Assembly (NCBI GenBank): GCA_946478865.1
Contig: CAMLDO010000043.1
Location: 1 to 13,296, forward strand
From: an uncultured Methylobacillus sp.
Lineage (GTDB): Bacteria; Pseudomonadota; Gammaproteobacteria; Burkholderiales; Methylophilaceae
Direction: 5' to 3'
DNA length: 13,296 nt
Each line of letters starts with the position of its first letter. Position 1 is the first letter of the stretch. Below are positions 11,265 to 13,296 of this stretch, in pieces. The notes below the pieces were generated by a model, which saw nothing but the letters and a program-made list of their open reading frames with translations, was not told the origin of the DNA and did no database searches. The position numbers were made by a program, and so were the translations under genes.

Positions 11265-12207
11265 GCCCCGGATTGCGCTCACTGCAGGCGAACCCGCCGG
11301 CATCGGGCCCGACCTCTGCGTCATGCTTGCGCAGAAGCTTCCGGAAGCCGAGATTACCGTCATTGCCGATCATGGCCTGATCGAGTCGCGCGCCACACAG
11401 CTCGGCCTGCCGCTGGCCAATCTGCAAATTCAGCACATCCCGCTTGCAGCGCCTGCGCATGCCGGAATACTGGATGCCAGTAACGGTCGATATGTTCTGG
11501 ATACGCTCACCCATGCTGTCAAAGGCTGTCTCGATGGCACGTACGATGCCATGGTCACGGCCCCCGTGCACAAGGGCATCATCAACGATGCCGGCGTACC
11601 GTTCACCGGGCACACTGAGTTTCTCGCAGAGCTGACCGGCACCCAGAATGTCGTAATGATGCTGGTCGGGGGCGGCATGCGCGTTGCTCTCGCGAGCATC
11701 CACTTGCCGTTGCGCGCCGTACCGGATGCGATTACCCAGGAGACGCTGGAAACGACGATCCGCATCCTGCATCGGGATCTCGTAGAACGGTTCGGCATTG
11801 CCGAGCCATTGGTTTATGTCGCCGGGCTCAACCCCCATGCCGGAGAAGGCGGCCACCTGGGTATGGAAGAAATCGATACGATTATTCCCGTACTCGACAA
11901 GCTGCGTCGGGAAGGCATGCGTTTCCAGGGTCCGCTGCCCGCCGACACCATGTTCAGCCAGAATAATATCCGCAACTGTGACGCCTTCCTCGCGATGTAC
12001 CACGACCAGGGACTCGCCGTGCTGAAACACGCGAGTTTCGGCGGCGGCGTAAATGTCACGCTGGGCTTGCCCATCATCCGGACCTCGGTTGATCATGGCA
12101 CGGCACTGGATTTGGCCGGTACCGGCAAGGCCGACCCCGGGAGCCTGTATGCCGCGATCGAATTGGCGATCGAACTGGCTGAGCACCGCAACCACTCCGC
12201 CCAATAA
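11248..12207 (+). CDS. pdxA: PdxA, 4-hydroxythreonine-4-phosphate dehydrogenase (vitamin B6 synthesis)
   Basis: PdxA oxidises 4-phosphohydroxy-L-threonine with NAD+ in the DXP-dependent pyridoxal phosphate pathway. Numbered from the chosen start (319 residues), the family landmarks are GEPAGIGPD (14-22), HKGIINDAG (108-116), the metal ligands His152 (SIHLPL), His197 (NPHAGE) and His252 (YHDQG), and [16 protein letters not shown] (265-280). The three histidines are each exactly 14 residues before E. coli H166, H211 and H266. The start is uncertain. TTG at 11248 gives an N terminus of typical length ([16 protein letters not shown]) and a 17-base overlap with surA. GTG at 11212 would give 331 residues and has AGGA 8 bases upstream, but its extra residues look unlike the family. 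No ATG is available. It lies between surA and rsmA, as in E. coli and Pseudomonas. Confidence 0.93.
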   Translation: MKTSTKPRIALTAGEPAGIGPDLCVMLAQKLPEAEITVIADHGLIESRATQLGLPLANLQIQHIPLAAPAHAGILDASNGRYVLDTLTHAVKGCLDGTYDAMVTAPVHKGIINDAGVPFTGHTEFLAELTGTQNVVMMLVGGGMRVALASIHLPLRAVPDAITQETLETTIRILHRDLVERFGIAEPLVYVAGLNPHAGEGGHLGMEEIDTIIPVLDKLRREGMRFQGPLPADTMFSQNNIRNCDAFLAMYHDQGLAVLKHASFGGGVNVTLGLPIIRTSVDHGTALDLAGTGKADPGSLYAAIELAIELAEHRNHSAQ

Positions 12208-12211
12208 TCCG

Positions 12212-12979
12212 ATGAAACACATTCCCAAGAAACGCTTCGGCCAGAACTTCCTCATCGACCAGGACATCATCCGTGCGCTGATCGAGGCTATCCGTCCGGC
12301 GCCGCAAGACCTCATGGTCGAGATCGGCCCCGGCCTCGGCGCGATGACCAAGCCACTGCTGTCTGCTCTCGATCACCTGCATGTAGTCGAACTCGACCGC
12401 GACGTGGTCGCCTGGATGCAAGGCCACTATCCCGCCGGAAAAATCACCATCCATAACATCGACGCGCTGAAATTCGATTTCGCCTCTCTCGGGCAGCGTA
12501 TTCGCGTGGTCGGCAACCTGCCCTACAACATTTCCACACCTATCCTGTTCCATCTGCTCGACAATGTCGGCCACATCATCGACATGCATTTCATGCTTCA
12601 AAAGGAAGTGGTGGAACGCATGGTGGCCGCACCCTCGACGCCCGAGTACGGGCGGCTCTCGGTGATGCTGCAATACCGGCTGCAGATGGAATACCTCATC
12701 ACCGTGCCGCCCGAAGCGTTCGACCCGCCGCCCAAGGTGGAATCTGCCTTCGTGCGCGCCGTGCCATATGACACTCTGCCCTTTGTCGCCAAGGATGAAG
12801 CCGTACTCTCGAAAGTCGTCACCGCCGCGTTCGGCCAGCGCCGCAAGACACTGCGCAATACGCTCAAGGGGATTCTCGACGATACCGGCTTCGCTGCGCT
12901 CGGTATCGATCCTCAATTGCGCGCTGAAAACCTCGCGGTCGAGCAGTTCATCGCCATCGCCAACCACATCAGCAAATAA
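12212..12979 (+). CDS. rsmA: RsmA (KsgA), 16S rRNA dimethyladenosine transferase
   Basis: A 255-residue SAM-dependent methyltransferase that dimethylates A1518 and A1519 of 16S rRNA late in 30S assembly. It has the N-terminal KKRFGQNFL (residues 6-14), SAM motif I VEIGPGLGAMT (36-46), the acidic ribose-binding loop VVELDRD (58-64), the catalytic NLPYN motif (102-106) and FDPPPKVESAFVR (170-182), all standard for KsgA. The ATG at 12212 puts the RFGQNF motif at its usual place. The open frame extends upstream only as a pdxA shadow. The start is 4 bases after the pdxA stop with no Shine-Dalgarno, so it is probably translated by coupling to pdxA. Loss of this enzyme is the classical kasugamycin resistance mechanism. 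Confidence 0.97.
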   Translation: MKHIPKKRFGQNFLIDQDIIRALIEAIRPAPQDLMVEIGPGLGAMTKPLLSALDHLHVVELDRDVVAWMQGHYPAGKITIHNIDALKFDFASLGQRIRVVGNLPYNISTPILFHLLDNVGHIIDMHFMLQKEVVERMVAAPSTPEYGRLSVMLQYRLQMEYLITVPPEAFDPPPKVESAFVRAVPYDTLPFVAKDEAVLSKVVTAAFGQRRKTLRNTLKGILDDTGFAALGIDPQLRAENLAVEQFIAIANHISK

Positions 12980-12987
12980 ATCCGTCC

Positions 12988-13296
<309 letters not shown>

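Overview
The window is ordinary chromosomal core DNA of a Gram-negative proteobacterium, most likely a betaproteobacterium of the Nitrosomonadales/Gallionellaceae kind. That placement is inferred from protein flavour, a fairly high GC content and gene order, not from a search. It carries an outer-membrane LPS translocon gene (lptD), a periplasmic chaperone (surA), a type IV pilus platform gene (pilC) and ubiquinone hydroxylases. It is densely coding: every base lies in or within 190 bases of a recognisable gene. I saw no tRNA, rRNA, insertion sequence, CRISPR array or prophage.

Layout. (1) 1-1312, + strand: the last codons of pilB, then pilC, closed by a strong hairpin terminator. (2) 1355-7390, - strand: a tightly packed six-gene run read right to left, amgK > murU > pepP > ubiH > ubiI-like > dsbC. 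Its junctions are a 1-base overlap (TAATG), two 4-base ATGA overlaps, a 2-base gap and a 10-base gap, so it is almost certainly one mRNA with translational coupling. (3) 7391-7578: the divergent control region. (4) 7579-12979, + strand: lptD > surA > pdxA > rsmA, also tightly packed. (5) 13040 to the end: adk, cut by the window edge, with a good promoter of its own.

How the genes relate. The divergent pair amgK-murU / lptD-surA-pdxA-rsmA has the same order I recall from Pseudomonas (lptD next to amgK-murU). The pepP-ubiH-ubiI block has the order known from E. coli. Here the two conserved blocks are joined in one operon. Envelope functions dominate: MurNAc recycling to UDP-MurNAc (AmgK, MurU), LPS export (LptD), outer-membrane protein folding (SurA), disulfide isomerisation (DsbC) and pili (PilB/PilC). 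They are mixed with cofactor synthesis (ubiquinone hydroxylases, PdxA) and housekeeping genes (PepP, RsmA, Adk).

I found no convincing undescribed system. The items worth a second look are modest. They are the fused operon, an LptD with only two cysteines opposite a dsbC, an extended -10 promoter for adk lying within a hairpin, an ambiguous pdxA start, several starts without a Shine-Dalgarno sequence, and the absence of pilD from its usual place after pilC.
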